Position numbers and translations under genes: made by a program. From assembly GCA_021295715.1 (NCBI GenBank), contig JAGWBV010000003.1, positions 83,400 to 147,399 of the forward strand: a DNA stretch of 64,000 nt. Reading direction: 5' to 3'. Source of the DNA: Candidatus Poribacteria bacterium. Lineage in GTDB: Bacteria; Poribacteria; WGA-4E; WGA-3G. The notes beneath the pieces are model-generated. The model saw only the letters and a program-made list of their open reading frames with translations. It had not been told where the DNA came from and made no database searches. Of the stretch, positions 8,577 through 17,096 are shown piece after piece (the first letter of the stretch is position 1; each line of letters opens with the position of its first letter).

Positions 8577-10625
8577 CTATAATTGCGCGCGCAAAAGGCG
8601 GCGCATCACCTTATTAGAAGCGGTTCGTGGCAAGGCATCCACGATGACGACATCGTGAATTCTGAACAGCGGGTTGAGATGTTGGGAGAGCGAGGCTTGC
8701 AACGCATCATGTACCTCCTGTTTTGTTAAAACGGATTCCGATGCTGCTGGTACAGTATAGATGACCAGTTGGCTCGGACCACCATCTTCTGGTGAGACAG
8801 CAACCGCCGCTGTTTCCTGTATCCCATCAATAACGTTAAGTACCTCTTCAATCTCCGCGGAGCTCACCTTGATACCGCTCAAGTTCATCGTATCGTCGAC
8901 GCGTCCGTGAACCCGATATTTCATCCCCGTAAGCCAAGGTTCATCTTCAAATTTGCTGCCGAACCTTTCGATCGCATCGCCGTGGCGGCGCAGATTCGGA
9001 CTCGGTGTCCCTGCAAAGTAGACTTCACCGTGGTCAGCATTGAGTAGGCTCGTGGAGAGACCAAGGGAAGGTGGGACGATGAAAACTTCACCGTTGTCAG
9101 AGAGGTTTCCATGATCATCATAAAGTCGGAAATCTAAACCAAGTGCTGGCGTTGTGAAGGTCGAAGGCGCAGCAGGTTGAACCCGCGTGCCAGTGACATA
9201 CCCGCCTCCGATCTCGGTGCCGCCGCAATACTCTATCACCGGTTTATAACCCGCCAAGGACATGAGGTAAAACATCTCCTCTGGATTAGAGCATTCACCC
9301 GTTGAACTGAAAGCTCGGATTGCGTGCCAGTCCAACCCGTGCATGCATTCCGTATTTTTCCACGCTCGGACGAGGGTAGGTACGACACCGAGCATGCTGA
9401 CTTTCGCTTTCTGGATAAAAACACCGAAGTCGCGCTCTGTCGGAGCCCCACCATCATATAGAGCAATAGTGGCTTTGTTGATGAGGCTGGCGTAGATGAG
9501 CCACGGTCCCATCATCCAACCGAGGTTTGTATACCATGCCAACACGTCGTTGGGATGAATGTCGTGGTGTAGATAAGCATCCGTAGCACATTTGATAGGA
9601 GTGGTATGCGTCCATGGAATCGCCTTCGGTTCACCAGTGGTTCCGGAGGAGAAGAGGATATTGGTATGGGAATCAGGATGGCACGGGACGGCGGTAAAGG
9701 TTTCCGTGTCACTCAGAAAATCGCTCCATACCATATCGCCTTTGCGTAAGGTCTGTGTAACCCCGCCCCCACCTTCACATGAGCAAATGATTGCTTTTGG
9801 TGCGTTTGCGGCGATCACTTTCTCATACAACGGGAGGCGTTTACCTGCCCTATTGATATAGTCTTGTGTGAAGATCGCTTTGGCATTGCCGATACGGAGA
9901 CGGGTGGCTATCTCATCTGGTGCAAAACTATCGGCGATGCCAACAACAACGCCCCCCGCTTTGACGATCCCCAGATAGATAGCGACAGATTCAGCATTCA
10001 TCGGCATGTCAACTGCTACCGCGTCACCTTGTTTCAAACCAATTTCGACAAGTCCATTCGCGACACGATTGGTGAAGGATTCCAACTCACGATAGGTAAG
10101 CGTTCCCAGATTTCCGTCGTTTTCGCGTTGCGTAACAATAGCGATAGCATCAGGAGGCGCGTTGAAGCAGCTTTCGACGATGTTGAGTTCACGTAGATTT
10201 GTCGTGATGCCTGTTGCGTCTTGTTTTGGCTCGGCGTTCGTGGATACCGTCTTAATGCCCAATGCCTCAATCATCATCTGCCAAAACGTGTCCCGATTTT
10301 GGACTGTCCAAGCATGAAGTTCATAGTATGTTTTCAAGCCTAAAGCCATCATTAGACGGGTAATATTTGCTTTGGTGATGTCTTCGTTCGTAGGAAACCA
10401 TGCAGGTGGTGGTCCACAGGTTGTGCGATCAAAGTCGGCATATACCGTCTCATAAAGCAGTTGATGGAGGGCAAATGGATGGTATGGCGTGAGAATGTGG
10501 CGTGAAATTTCGTACCAACAGGCAGTCGGAGATTGCGTCTCCAATATCCGATTGATGACCTCTGTGATTTCTGATGCTTCTGCTTTGTCCAATCCGCAAG
10601 CGATGAGTTGTTCAACAGTCAGCAT
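8577..10625 (-). CDS. AMP-dependent acyl-CoA synthetase / acyl-activating enzyme
   Basis: 682 residues, a member of the ANL adenylate-forming superfamily that makes acyl-AMP and then acyl-CoA. The phosphate loop is FSSGTTGEPKAIPWTH (about 327-342), the GGTEIGGG motif corresponds to core A5, the R-hinge is YRVHGRVDDTMNLSG, and the C-terminal catalytic lysine lies in RTASNKVMRR near the end. The first 130 residues (CGPPPAWFP, then a WTV...FW block) match the N-terminal extension of acetoacetyl-CoA synthetase-like and plant AAE17/18-like enzymes rather than plain acetyl-CoA synthetase. GAGGGAA lies upstream of the ATG. It follows the Uma2 gene by 35 bases. The acid substrate is not predictable. 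Confidence 0.88.
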   Translation of the reverse strand: MLTVEQLIACGLDKAEASEITEVINRILETQSPTACWYEISRHILTPYHPFALHQLLYETVYADFDRTTCGPPPAWFPTNEDITKANITRLMMALGLKTYYELHAWTVQNRDTFWQMMIEALGIKTVSTNAEPKQDATGITTNLRELNIVESCFNAPPDAIAIVTQRENDGNLGTLTYRELESFTNRVANGLVEIGLKQGDAVAVDMPMNAESVAIYLGIVKAGGVVVGIADSFAPDEIATRLRIGNAKAIFTQDYINRAGKRLPLYEKVIAANAPKAIICSCEGGGGVTQTLRKGDMVWSDFLSDTETFTAVPCHPDSHTNILFSSGTTGEPKAIPWTHTTPIKCATDAYLHHDIHPNDVLAWYTNLGWMMGPWLIYASLINKATIALYDGGAPTERDFGVFIQKAKVSMLGVVPTLVRAWKNTECMHGLDWHAIRAFSSTGECSNPEEMFYLMSLAGYKPVIEYCGGTEIGGGYVTGTRVQPAAPSTFTTPALGLDFRLYDDHGNLSDNGEVFIVPPSLGLSTSLLNADHGEVYFAGTPSPNLRRHGDAIERFGSKFEDEPWLTGMKYRVHGRVDDTMNLSGIKVSSAEIEEVLNVIDGIQETAAVAVSPEDGGPSQLVIYTVPAASESVLTKQEVHDALQASLSQHLNPLFRIHDVVIVDALPRTASNKVMRRLLRAQL

Positions 10626-10660
10626 GAGACGGGTTCCCTCTTTTAGACGCTGCGGGTCGT

Positions 10661-11248
10661 TTAAACGGCGGCATCAGTTTCAAATTCAACGAATCTGTAA
10701 ATCTGACGTAAGGAGAGTTCTGCCCCGATTGAAACGAGTGGCAACACGTTCTCAAGTGCGCTAAATTCGCTGAGTACCCATTGTTTATCTTGACGGAGAT
10801 AGTGTTCAACTTGGACCTGATCCTGTGCAATAAGGAGGTATTCTTGGAGTGATTCTAATTGCCGGTAGCGTATGAATTTCTCACCTCGATCATAGCCTGC
10901 TGTTGAAGCAGAAAGCACTTCAATAATGACCTGCGGATTGATGAGTGTATCGAAAGCATCATCCTCAAAACTGGGTTCATCACAGACAACCGTTACATCT
11001 GGATAGAAGTAGGAGACTTCTGCACCAATGCCGACGCGCATATCCCCGGTAAAAATCCTACATCCGCCTTCTGTGAGTTGATTATAGAGTTGAGTTACGG
11101 TGTTCACTGTGATAAGGTTATGCGCAAGGCTAGCTCCGGACATCGCGATGATCTCGCCGCTGAGATATTCGCTTTTGAGCGTTGCCTTCCGTTCGGCAGC
11201 GATGTATTCTTCAGGCGTTAAGTAGGTTTGAGCTGCAACAGATGACAT
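10661..11248 (-). CDS. Uma2 family (PD-(D/E)XK-like) protein
   Basis: 195 residues of the Uma2/DUF820 family. Typical blocks are LTPEEYIAAERKA, KSEYLSGEIIAMSGAS, FYPDVTVVCD, PQVIIEVLSAST and SLQEYLLIAQD. The aspartate in YPDV and the E of VIIEVLS fit the PD-(D/E)XK nuclease fold assigned to this family. These genes are abundant in cyanobacteria and some uncultured phyla, and their role is unknown. AGGAGG precedes the ATG. The gene is first in a likely two-gene unit with the acyl-activating enzyme. Confidence 0.88.
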   Translation of the reverse strand: MSSVAAQTYLTPEEYIAAERKATLKSEYLSGEIIAMSGASLAHNLITVNTVTQLYNQLTEGGCRIFTGDMRVGIGAEVSYFYPDVTVVCDEPSFEDDAFDTLINPQVIIEVLSASTAGYDRGEKFIRYRQLESLQEYLLIAQDQVQVEHYLRQDKQWVLSEFSALENVLPLVSIGAELSLRQIYRFVEFETDAAV

Positions 11249-11296
11249 ACAAGCCTCCTATACCATGTTGCTTTAGGATAGGGTTCAATACTTTAG

Positions 11297-11325
11297 AGTA
11301 TAGCATATTATTAAGAAAATTGCAA
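11297..11325 (-). promoter_or_regulatory. Promoter of the Uma2/acyl-activating enzyme unit
   Basis: Minus-strand TTGCAA (11325-11320), 17-base spacer, TATACT (11302-11297) with the TGC extension. Confidence 0.6.
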
Positions 11326-11335
11326 CCATTCTGCG

Positions 11336-11369
11336 AACATGAAAAAAGGCGAGGTTAAGAAACCTCGCC
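11336..11369 (-). terminator. Rho-independent terminator of the cysteine desulfurase gene
   Basis: GGCGAGGTT (11348-11356) and AACCTCGCC (11361-11369) form a perfect 9-base stem with a 4-base loop. On the minus strand the stem is followed by six T. The GGCGAGG/CCTCGCC stem recurs at 35608-35628 and in part at 1102-1143. Confidence 0.85.
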
Positions 11370-11431
11370 AGCGAAAAGTGAGAGCCTCGCAACTGGGAAA
11401 TAGCTCGTATTGAGGGAATGGCGTGTCCATG

Positions 11432-12583
11432 CTATTCCGGTGCTAAGGCCCGCAACCGATTGACGGCCTTTACAACCTCATCGGCGACAACATCAATTTC
11501 TTCCGCGGTGTTGTAACGTCCCAAGCCGAAACGGACAGCAGTCAATGCCAATTCATTGGGGACTCCCATTGCAACTAAGACGTGTGATGCCTTCACCGAT
11601 TCAGAATCACATGCCGACCCAGTTGACACCGCGACGCTTTTAAGCCCCATCAATAGGGCATGGCTCTGTACACCCGCAAAACAGAGGTTCAGATTACCCG
11701 GTAGTCGCTGCTCAGGATGTCCATTGAGATGAATATCCTCCAAACGGGTATTCAACTTCTGATGGAGTGAATCCCGCAAAATCGCCACGCAGTTTTTTCC
11801 GGTCTCCATATAGTTTTTAGCAAGTTCGCACGCCGCCCCTAATCCAACAATACCGGCGACGTTTAAAGTGCCCGGACGAACCCCATCTTCCTGTCCACCG
11901 CCGTGGAAAAGCGAACGCGGTCGAGAGCCGTTTCGACGAATGTAAAGTGCTCCGATCCCCTTCGGTCCGTAAATCTTGTGTGCCGTTAGGGATGCGAGAC
12001 CTACACCGAGTCTCTCCATATCCGATGGCAACTGTCCGATGCCTTGCACCGCATCCGAATGGAACGGCACGCCATGCTTAGCGGCAACAGCGGCAACAGC
12101 GGCAATCGGATTTATCGTGCCCACTTCGTTGTTCGCGTACATGAAACTCATCAAAATCGTCTTCGGTGTAATGGCAGCTTCCACGTCGTCAGGGCTCACC
12201 CTCCCGTATTTGTCTACCGGAAGATATGTAGTTTCAAATCCCTCTGTCGCCAAAACGTGACATGTATCGAGGATTGCGTGATGCTCCGCCGTACTTGTGA
12301 TGATGTGGTTTCCCCTCTCTCTGCAGGCGTAGGCGATTCCCCTAACAGCGAGATTGTCCGATTCGGTCGCACCGCTGGTAAAGACGATCTCCTCTTCTGA
12401 AGAACCGAGCAGTCCAGCGACCTGCTGGCGCGCTTTTTCCACAGCATCCTTCGCCGTAATACCAAATGGGTGTGTGCTGGACGCGTTGCCGAAGTTCGTC
12501 GTGAGGTAAGGCAGCATCGCCTCCAAAACTTCGGGGGCAATTGGCGTTGTGGCATGGTTGTCCATGTAGATAATGTTCTTCAT
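11432..12583 (-). CDS. Cysteine desulfurase (NifS/IscS type)
   Basis: 383 residues. PLP-dependent enzyme that takes sulfur from cysteine and hands it on as persulfide for Fe-S clusters and thiolation. Visible features: YMDNHATTP at the N-terminus, TSGATESDN (about 69-77), the HSDAVQ PLP-aspartate motif (about 175-180), the PLP lysine K203 in LTAHKIYGPKG, and the active-site cysteine C325 in STGSACDS. The short loop around that cysteine resembles the IscS/NifS group I class. The start at 12583 follows AAAGGAA; the longer frame from 12622 runs through this ribosome site. No iscU or nifU neighbour is seen, so it may be a solitary desulfurase. Confidence 0.93.
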   Translation of the reverse strand: MKNIIYMDNHATTPIAPEVLEAMLPYLTTNFGNASSTHPFGITAKDAVEKARQQVAGLLGSSEEEIVFTSGATESDNLAVRGIAYACRERGNHIITSTAEHHAILDTCHVLATEGFETTYLPVDKYGRVSPDDVEAAITPKTILMSFMYANNEVGTINPIAAVAAVAAKHGVPFHSDAVQGIGQLPSDMERLGVGLASLTAHKIYGPKGIGALYIRRNGSRPRSLFHGGGQEDGVRPGTLNVAGIVGLGAACELAKNYMETGKNCVAILRDSLHQKLNTRLEDIHLNGHPEQRLPGNLNLCFAGVQSHALLMGLKSVAVSTGSACDSESVKASHVLVAMGVPNELALTAVRFGLGRYNTAEEIDVVADEVVKAVNRLRALAPE

Positions 12584-12642
12584 GAAGGTGTTCCTTTTGT
12601 GCGGAGGAAAAGTGGACGGCACACGGCACGCGTCTACTACTT

Positions 12643-13680
12643 TTAAAGGCGTTCGCGGAACATGTCAATCATACCATCAGGTGGATCAAACGGCAATTCA
12701 ACGACAGTGTTTGTCAAACCGCTATAGTAAATTCCCAGCAACAGGTTGAACTCCGCGAGGGATTGCTTCAAGTGTGTTGGATGCTCCTGAGTTTCATCAT
12801 CGAGCCACGCAAAGACTGCGTCTGTGAGTCCACCTTGAGCAATAACATCCTGTGCGCCGTAGTTGAGATCGCCGCCTTCATATCCACTGCCCGGTAGATT
12901 CCGCTCCCAACTCTCAAACCGCCAGTGGACGAATCCTTTTTCACCAAAGACGCAGACGCGCTTATGCCGATTATTTCCTGTATCGGGCAGTACGCGTGGT
13001 GCCATCTCTGGTCCGAATGCGACTGAGACTTGCACACCGTTCGCGTAGGTCACGAGTGCCGTGGCGTTGGCAGGCGAAGGTTGCGCGGAATCGAGTTGTT
13101 CCGCACCAGAGATCTGTCCTTGGACCTTCACGGGTCGCGAGTTATCGATATAGGACGACACGAGTTGTAAGACGTGTGGTGCTTGGTCGACGGGTGGGTT
13201 GCGTGCGCTTGCCTCAATAAACTTAATCGCACCGATTTTGCCTTCTGCGACATCACGCTTGAGGGCAAGGTTCTGTGGATGGAAGTTGAGTTGTGTATTG
13301 ACAACGAACTTTGTTTTGGTGCGTTCGGCAAGCCCGGAAATCTGCCGCCAGTCTTCGCTCTCCACAGCAATTGGTTTTTCAACGATTGCTGCAGGCACGC
13401 CGTGTTCAGAGGCTTGATTCATTAGCGGGTAGCGGATGCGTTTGTTACTCCCGCGCAACACGGGCGCAGTAACGATGTGCAGGAGATCCGGTTTCTCCTT
13501 TGAAAGCATCTCGTCGAGATCGGTATAACGAGCTTCAATGCCAAACTCATCTCCGAAATCGTTGAGTAGCTCTTCCTGCATGTCGCAAATAGCGGCAAGT
13601 TTACCACCCTTGACGTGTTCATAGGCGCGTGCGTGCCCGCGCGCACGTCCTCGACATCCTAAAATCGCACTTTTATACAT
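12643..13680 (-). CDS. Gfo/Idh/MocA family oxidoreductase
   Basis: 345 residues. The N-terminal Rossmann segment starts AILGCRGRARGHARAY, an altered dinucleotide loop compared with the usual GxGxxG. The family lysine lies in the conserved EKPIAV motif at about residue 105. The C-terminal alpha/beta domain follows. Relatives oxidise or reduce sugars, inositols and related compounds with NAD(P). AAAAGGAG stands 8 bases upstream of ATG at 13680, which is preferred to the longer frame starting at 13719. The substrate is unknown. Confidence 0.85.
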   Translation of the reverse strand: MYKSAILGCRGRARGHARAYEHVKGGKLAAICDMQEELLNDFGDEFGIEARYTDLDEMLSKEKPDLLHIVTAPVLRGSNKRIRYPLMNQASEHGVPAAIVEKPIAVESEDWRQISGLAERTKTKFVVNTQLNFHPQNLALKRDVAEGKIGAIKFIEASARNPPVDQAPHVLQLVSSYIDNSRPVKVQGQISGAEQLDSAQPSPANATALVTYANGVQVSVAFGPEMAPRVLPDTGNNRHKRVCVFGEKGFVHWRFESWERNLPGSGYEGGDLNYGAQDVIAQGGLTDAVFAWLDDETQEHPTHLKQSLAEFNLLLGIYYSGLTNTVVELPFDPPDGMIDMFRERL

Positions 13681-13717
13681 TGTAGTGTCTCCTTTTGCGT
13701 ATAAATCCAGATAATGC

Positions 13718-13746
13718 ATTATAGGGCGAATGTCGTTTTAAAGCAA
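13718..13746 (-). promoter_or_regulatory. Promoter of the Gfo/Idh/MocA gene
   Basis: Minus-strand TTGCTT (13746-13741), 17-base spacer, TATAAT (13723-13718). It is back-to-back with a weaker plus-strand promoter for the lipoprotein gene (TTCAAA at 13767-13772, 17 bases, TATAAT at 13790-13795). Confidence 0.55.
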
Positions 13747-13831
13747 CGCTTTTCACAAAATTTCAATTCAAAGAAAAACGGAAATGCGGTATAATATTCT
13801 GAAAAGTAGAAACATAGCGCGGGAGGAAAAG

Positions 13832-14368
13832 ATGCAACGTTACCTGTCTATTTTCATAACGTTCTCTGCAGTAGTCCTCTTTTCAGGATGCCAATCCAAG
13901 GCACTGCAAATGCTGATCGAACCACAGGAACTTTACAACTACGCTGTTACAGAAGGCGTTACCTGCACGTCCCAAGAAATGATAGATGGTGATGTGAAGA
14001 CAAAGGGCTATGCTGACGGACGGTGGATTCACCTAAACTTACCAAAACAAAAGGCGCTTCACCGGATTACCATCCATGGAACTAATATTATAAATGCTAT
14101 GATATACGAGAAATTGGAAGGTGAAGGGCGTTGGCGTGCTTTTATGCAGATCCAGAACAACGAAAGCCCAATCATTAAAATGCGCGTCAGCGGTGTCGTG
14201 ACGGAAGCAATCCGCATCTACATCAGCGGCACCACCGATGATGAAAAACAAGCCAGTCGGTATGATCCCAGGCGCGGTGCAATCGTCCCGCAAATAAGGT
14301 TAGGTAGAGCCTTTATACATGAACTTGAGGTTTATGGACTCGTCTCAAAGGGGGAATCCCCAGAGTGA
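13832..14368 (+). CDS. Lipoprotein with a discoidin (F5/8C)-like domain
   Basis: 178 residues. The start at 13832 follows GGGAGGAAAAG; a longer frame from 13784 is less likely because it overlaps the -10 box. Residues 1-22 form a lipoprotein signal with lipobox LFSGC. The rest (IDGDVKTKGYADGRWIHLNL, HRITIHGTNI, EAIRIYISG, FIHELEVYG) has the strand pattern of F5/8 type C galactose-binding-like domains, so a carbohydrate- or surface-binding role is plausible. The next gene begins 22 bases downstream. Confidence 0.7.
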   Translation: MQRYLSIFITFSAVVLFSGCQSKALQMLIEPQELYNYAVTEGVTCTSQEMIDGDVKTKGYADGRWIHLNLPKQKALHRITIHGTNIINAMIYEKLEGEGRWRAFMQIQNNESPIIKMRVSGVVTEAIRIYISGTTDDEKQASRYDPRRGAIVPQIRLGRAFIHELEVYGLVSKGESPE

Positions 14369-14390
14369 ATAGCATAAGGGGCAGACAACA

Positions 14391-15452
14391 ATGAAACGCT
14401 TGATTTTTGAAGATATATACAGTTGGGGGGTCTTTAGCCGAGACCGTCAGATAGACTTTAATGGACATTTGTGGGTGCGTCCAGACGGAAACATCCTGAT
14501 AGATCCGGTTCCAATGTCTGACGACGACCAAGAACACCTGAAAGCCCTTGGTGGCGCGAAATCGATCATTTTGACGAACGCCGATCATGAACGTGAAGCC
14601 GCTGCCTTTCAGAAATGGACGGGGTCAGACGTGATTGTTCACGCAGCCGATGCCGACGCGCTGAACATCACAGCCGCTCGAACGCTTCAGGACCATGAGA
14701 CGATTGTTCCGGGATTACACGCCATCCATCTCAGGCACGGAAAAACGCCTGGTGAGATTGCCCTCTATTTTCCCGAGAAACAGACCGTCCTGTTCGGGGA
14801 TCTTGTGGTAGGTGAACCGATGGGCGCGCTGACGCTGCTCGCCGATAGTAAGCTGAGCGATCCACCGAAAGCGGCACTTGAACTGCGCAAAATTTTGGGA
14901 CTCCGATTTAATACAATCCTTGTCGGTGACGGTCACTCCATCTTTAAAGATGCGCGCCAATACCTCATTGACTGTCTGCAAGCGCGTCGCGATATCTACA
15001 TCAACCGCATTCATGTCGATGAAATCGCGTGGCAGCATAAAAATGCGCCACACCCATACGACTTCGAGGACAAGGACATCGACCCGCTCATCGGTGGCAA
15101 GAATTTAGGGTATCGCGTGATTCGACTACAACCCGGTAAGATGAGTTTCCCGATGCATTTCCACAATTTCGGAGAGGAGATGTGCTACGTCATGGAGGGT
15201 GCTTGTACGCTTAAAACCCCGCGAGGCGATGTAGAAGTCAGTGAAGGCGACTTCCTTGCGTTTCCGCCGGGCACCATCGGTGCACATAAGTTTGTAAATA
15301 GCAGTGATGCACCGGTCACGTTGTTCATTCTGGGCACGACTACACCGCACGATGTGAGTGAATATCCCGATTCTAATAAGGTCCTCCCGTATGCAGTCGG
15401 AAAGATTTATCGTAGAGACCCAAGTCTGAGTTATTGGGATGGCGAGGTTTAA
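14391..15452 (+). CDS. Metallo-beta-lactamase-fold / cupin fusion protein
   Basis: 353 residues with two domains. Residues 1 to about 205 look like a metallo-beta-lactamase fold (NILIDPVPM, LTNADHEREA, TVLFGDLVVGEP, TILVGDGHSIF). The canonical HxHxDH metal motif is degraded: only D65-H66 remain of it, while D137 and H182 are kept. Residues about 240-330 form a cupin with metal ligands H256, H258, E262 and H299 (PMHFHNFGEEMCYVMEG, FPPGTIGAHKF). The cupin half looks intact and the hydrolase half altered. The gene is convergent with the sulfatase, only 6 bases apart. The function is unknown. Confidence 0.75.
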   Translation: MKRLIFEDIYSWGVFSRDRQIDFNGHLWVRPDGNILIDPVPMSDDDQEHLKALGGAKSIILTNADHEREAAAFQKWTGSDVIVHAADADALNITAARTLQDHETIVPGLHAIHLRHGKTPGEIALYFPEKQTVLFGDLVVGEPMGALTLLADSKLSDPPKAALELRKILGLRFNTILVGDGHSIFKDARQYLIDCLQARRDIYINRIHVDEIAWQHKNAPHPYDFEDKDIDPLIGGKNLGYRVIRLQPGKMSFPMHFHNFGEEMCYVMEGACTLKTPRGDVEVSEGDFLAFPPGTIGAHKFVNSSDAPVTLFILGTTTPHDVSEYPDSNKVLPYAVGKIYRRDPSLSYWDGEV

Positions 15453-15458
15453 CACAAC

Positions 15459-16811
15459 CTACGCTCCACGCAATCTCTGATTCTCTTTTGCCCGAGCATC
15501 CTCTTGTTCTGGATTGACAACCCCACATAGGGTAGTTTCCATTTCATTACGTATCGCCGCATATTCAGGGTCCGACGCTAAGTCATCATTCTCCAATGGA
15601 TCAATACCTACATTGAATAATTGCGGTTCGCTTCCGACGTAATGACACAATTTGTAATCCCCGCGCTTGAGCATAAACCCAGCGTTAAGCATACCCATGT
15701 GATGGTACTCCGAAAGGACAGCACGCCTCGTTTCGTTCGCTGGGTGTCGCGCTATCTCCAGCAAACTGTCTCCGGGTAAATCAGAAGGTGCTTCCAAACC
15801 AGCCACTTCGAGTAAGGTCGGTAGGACATCTACCAAAGAGACATTTTCTGCCACGCGATCGCTCTCACCGGAAGGTAGGCGAAGCATCAACGGCACTCTT
15901 ACCGCCGGTTCATAGAAGCACTGCTTCTGCCAGATGCCGTGGTGTCCTGCCATTTCGCCGTGATCGCTGGTATAGATGACAAGCGTATCTTCGCGTAACG
16001 GAGACGTATCAATCGCCTCAAGTATCCGCCCGACCTGTACATCGAGGGACGAGACAAGCGCGTAATAGGAGGCTAAGGCACAACGGACAACGGCTTCAGG
16101 CGGTGGGATGTCGTTCCGCCATGCCCAACGGTGGTGTTGGATTATGGGATGCTGAGATTCAAGCGGTTCGTTCCATGTCTCAGGTAATTCGAGTGTGTCT
16201 GGATCATACAGTGAAAAGAATTCGGGTGGCGCAATCAGTGGAAAGTGCGGGTGCATGAATCCGCAATAGAGCAGGAATGGTTTGTCCTCCGGGGACGCGA
16301 CTTTTTCGCGAAGGAAATCCACTGCTAAGTCTGTGACGTTTCTGTCATATTCCGTGTGTTCGTGATCTCCCGGTCCGCATTCGGTGACGTGTGAGTTGGA
16401 ACCTCGACGTGCGTCTGGTGTGCGTCGTGGCGGCCTTCCATTTCTGCTACACCATCGCGGCAAGTCGTCCAGCAAGCGATGGGAAAAGCCGAGGAGTCGG
16501 TCAGTTCCGTTGAAATGCGTCCGTCCGCACAGCACAGTCTCATAACCCGCTTCCGCCAAGTAATCCCCCCACGTTTGGTACTGCTGATCCGCAATTACTC
16601 CCAAATCCCATGCTCCAATTTGATGCGGATAACGTCCGGTGAGCATTGATAAGCGTGAAGGCGTACAGATTGGATAATTGCAATAGGCGTTGTCGAAGGT
16701 GTAACTCTGTCCAGCGAGACTATCAAGGTGTGGAGTTCGGACAACGGGATGCCCACTATTCCCCATCACAGCCCCCGCGTGTTCATCTGAAAATAGAAAG
16801 ACAATATTCAT
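15459..16811 (-). CDS. Sulfatase (formylglycine-dependent)
   Basis: 450 residues, type I sulfatase of the alkaline-phosphatase superfamily. The N-terminal metal aspartate segment is IVFLFSDEH. The signature CTPSR (C49-R53) fits the CxPxR motif in which the cysteine is converted to formylglycine. A second metal block YTSDHGEMAGHHG is present. No signal peptide is visible, so it may act in the cytoplasm. The C-terminal 100 residues (LFNVGIDPLENDDL) match the small sulfatase subdomain. Its ribosome site AAGGAAAG lies within a dispersed repeat that ends right at the start codon. The substrate is not predictable. Confidence 0.92.
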   Translation of the reverse strand: MNIVFLFSDEHAGAVMGNSGHPVVRTPHLDSLAGQSYTFDNAYCNYPICTPSRLSMLTGRYPHQIGAWDLGVIADQQYQTWGDYLAEAGYETVLCGRTHFNGTDRLLGFSHRLLDDLPRWCSRNGRPPRRTPDARRGSNSHVTECGPGDHEHTEYDRNVTDLAVDFLREKVASPEDKPFLLYCGFMHPHFPLIAPPEFFSLYDPDTLELPETWNEPLESQHPIIQHHRWAWRNDIPPPEAVVRCALASYYALVSSLDVQVGRILEAIDTSPLREDTLVIYTSDHGEMAGHHGIWQKQCFYEPAVRVPLMLRLPSGESDRVAENVSLVDVLPTLLEVAGLEAPSDLPGDSLLEIARHPANETRRAVLSEYHHMGMLNAGFMLKRGDYKLCHYVGSEPQLFNVGIDPLENDDLASDPEYAAIRNEMETTLCGVVNPEQEDARAKENQRLRGA

Positions 16812-16898
16812 TTTTTTAACTTTCCTTGCGGAGTCGTTGATCGGGTTTCATGTTTAACGTGCTTTCCTCTTGAATCGCCTGTGCCGTTGTTGCAGGCT
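16812..16898 (-). repeat. Dispersed repeat carrying the ribosome site of the sulfatase gene
   Basis: Minus strand: CCGCAAGGAAAGTTAAAAAA directly precedes the ATG at 16811. The same leader (CCGCAAGG, then a TTAAAA run) stands before the genes at 18906, 30937, 43962 and 55929. A second block CGTTGTTGCAGGCT at 16885-16898 recurs at 31010-31023. The remaining bases up to 17096 show only the AAGGAGG ribosome site of the next gene and no clear promoter. Confidence 0.6.
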
Positions 16899-17096
16899 CA
16901 TAACTTTGCCGTATTTCTTGCTATTAACACTGAATTAAGATTCTATAGAAGTATATCCGATTTGGAGAAAGGAAGCGACAATTTTTTATTTTCAGAAGTA
17001 TTAGCAACCCCTGTTTCCAAACCCAAGAAATCAGTCGTCAATCTTGCCAAAAAGTGATATGATATGCACAGGAAACTCCTTAAGGAGGCCAATTTG

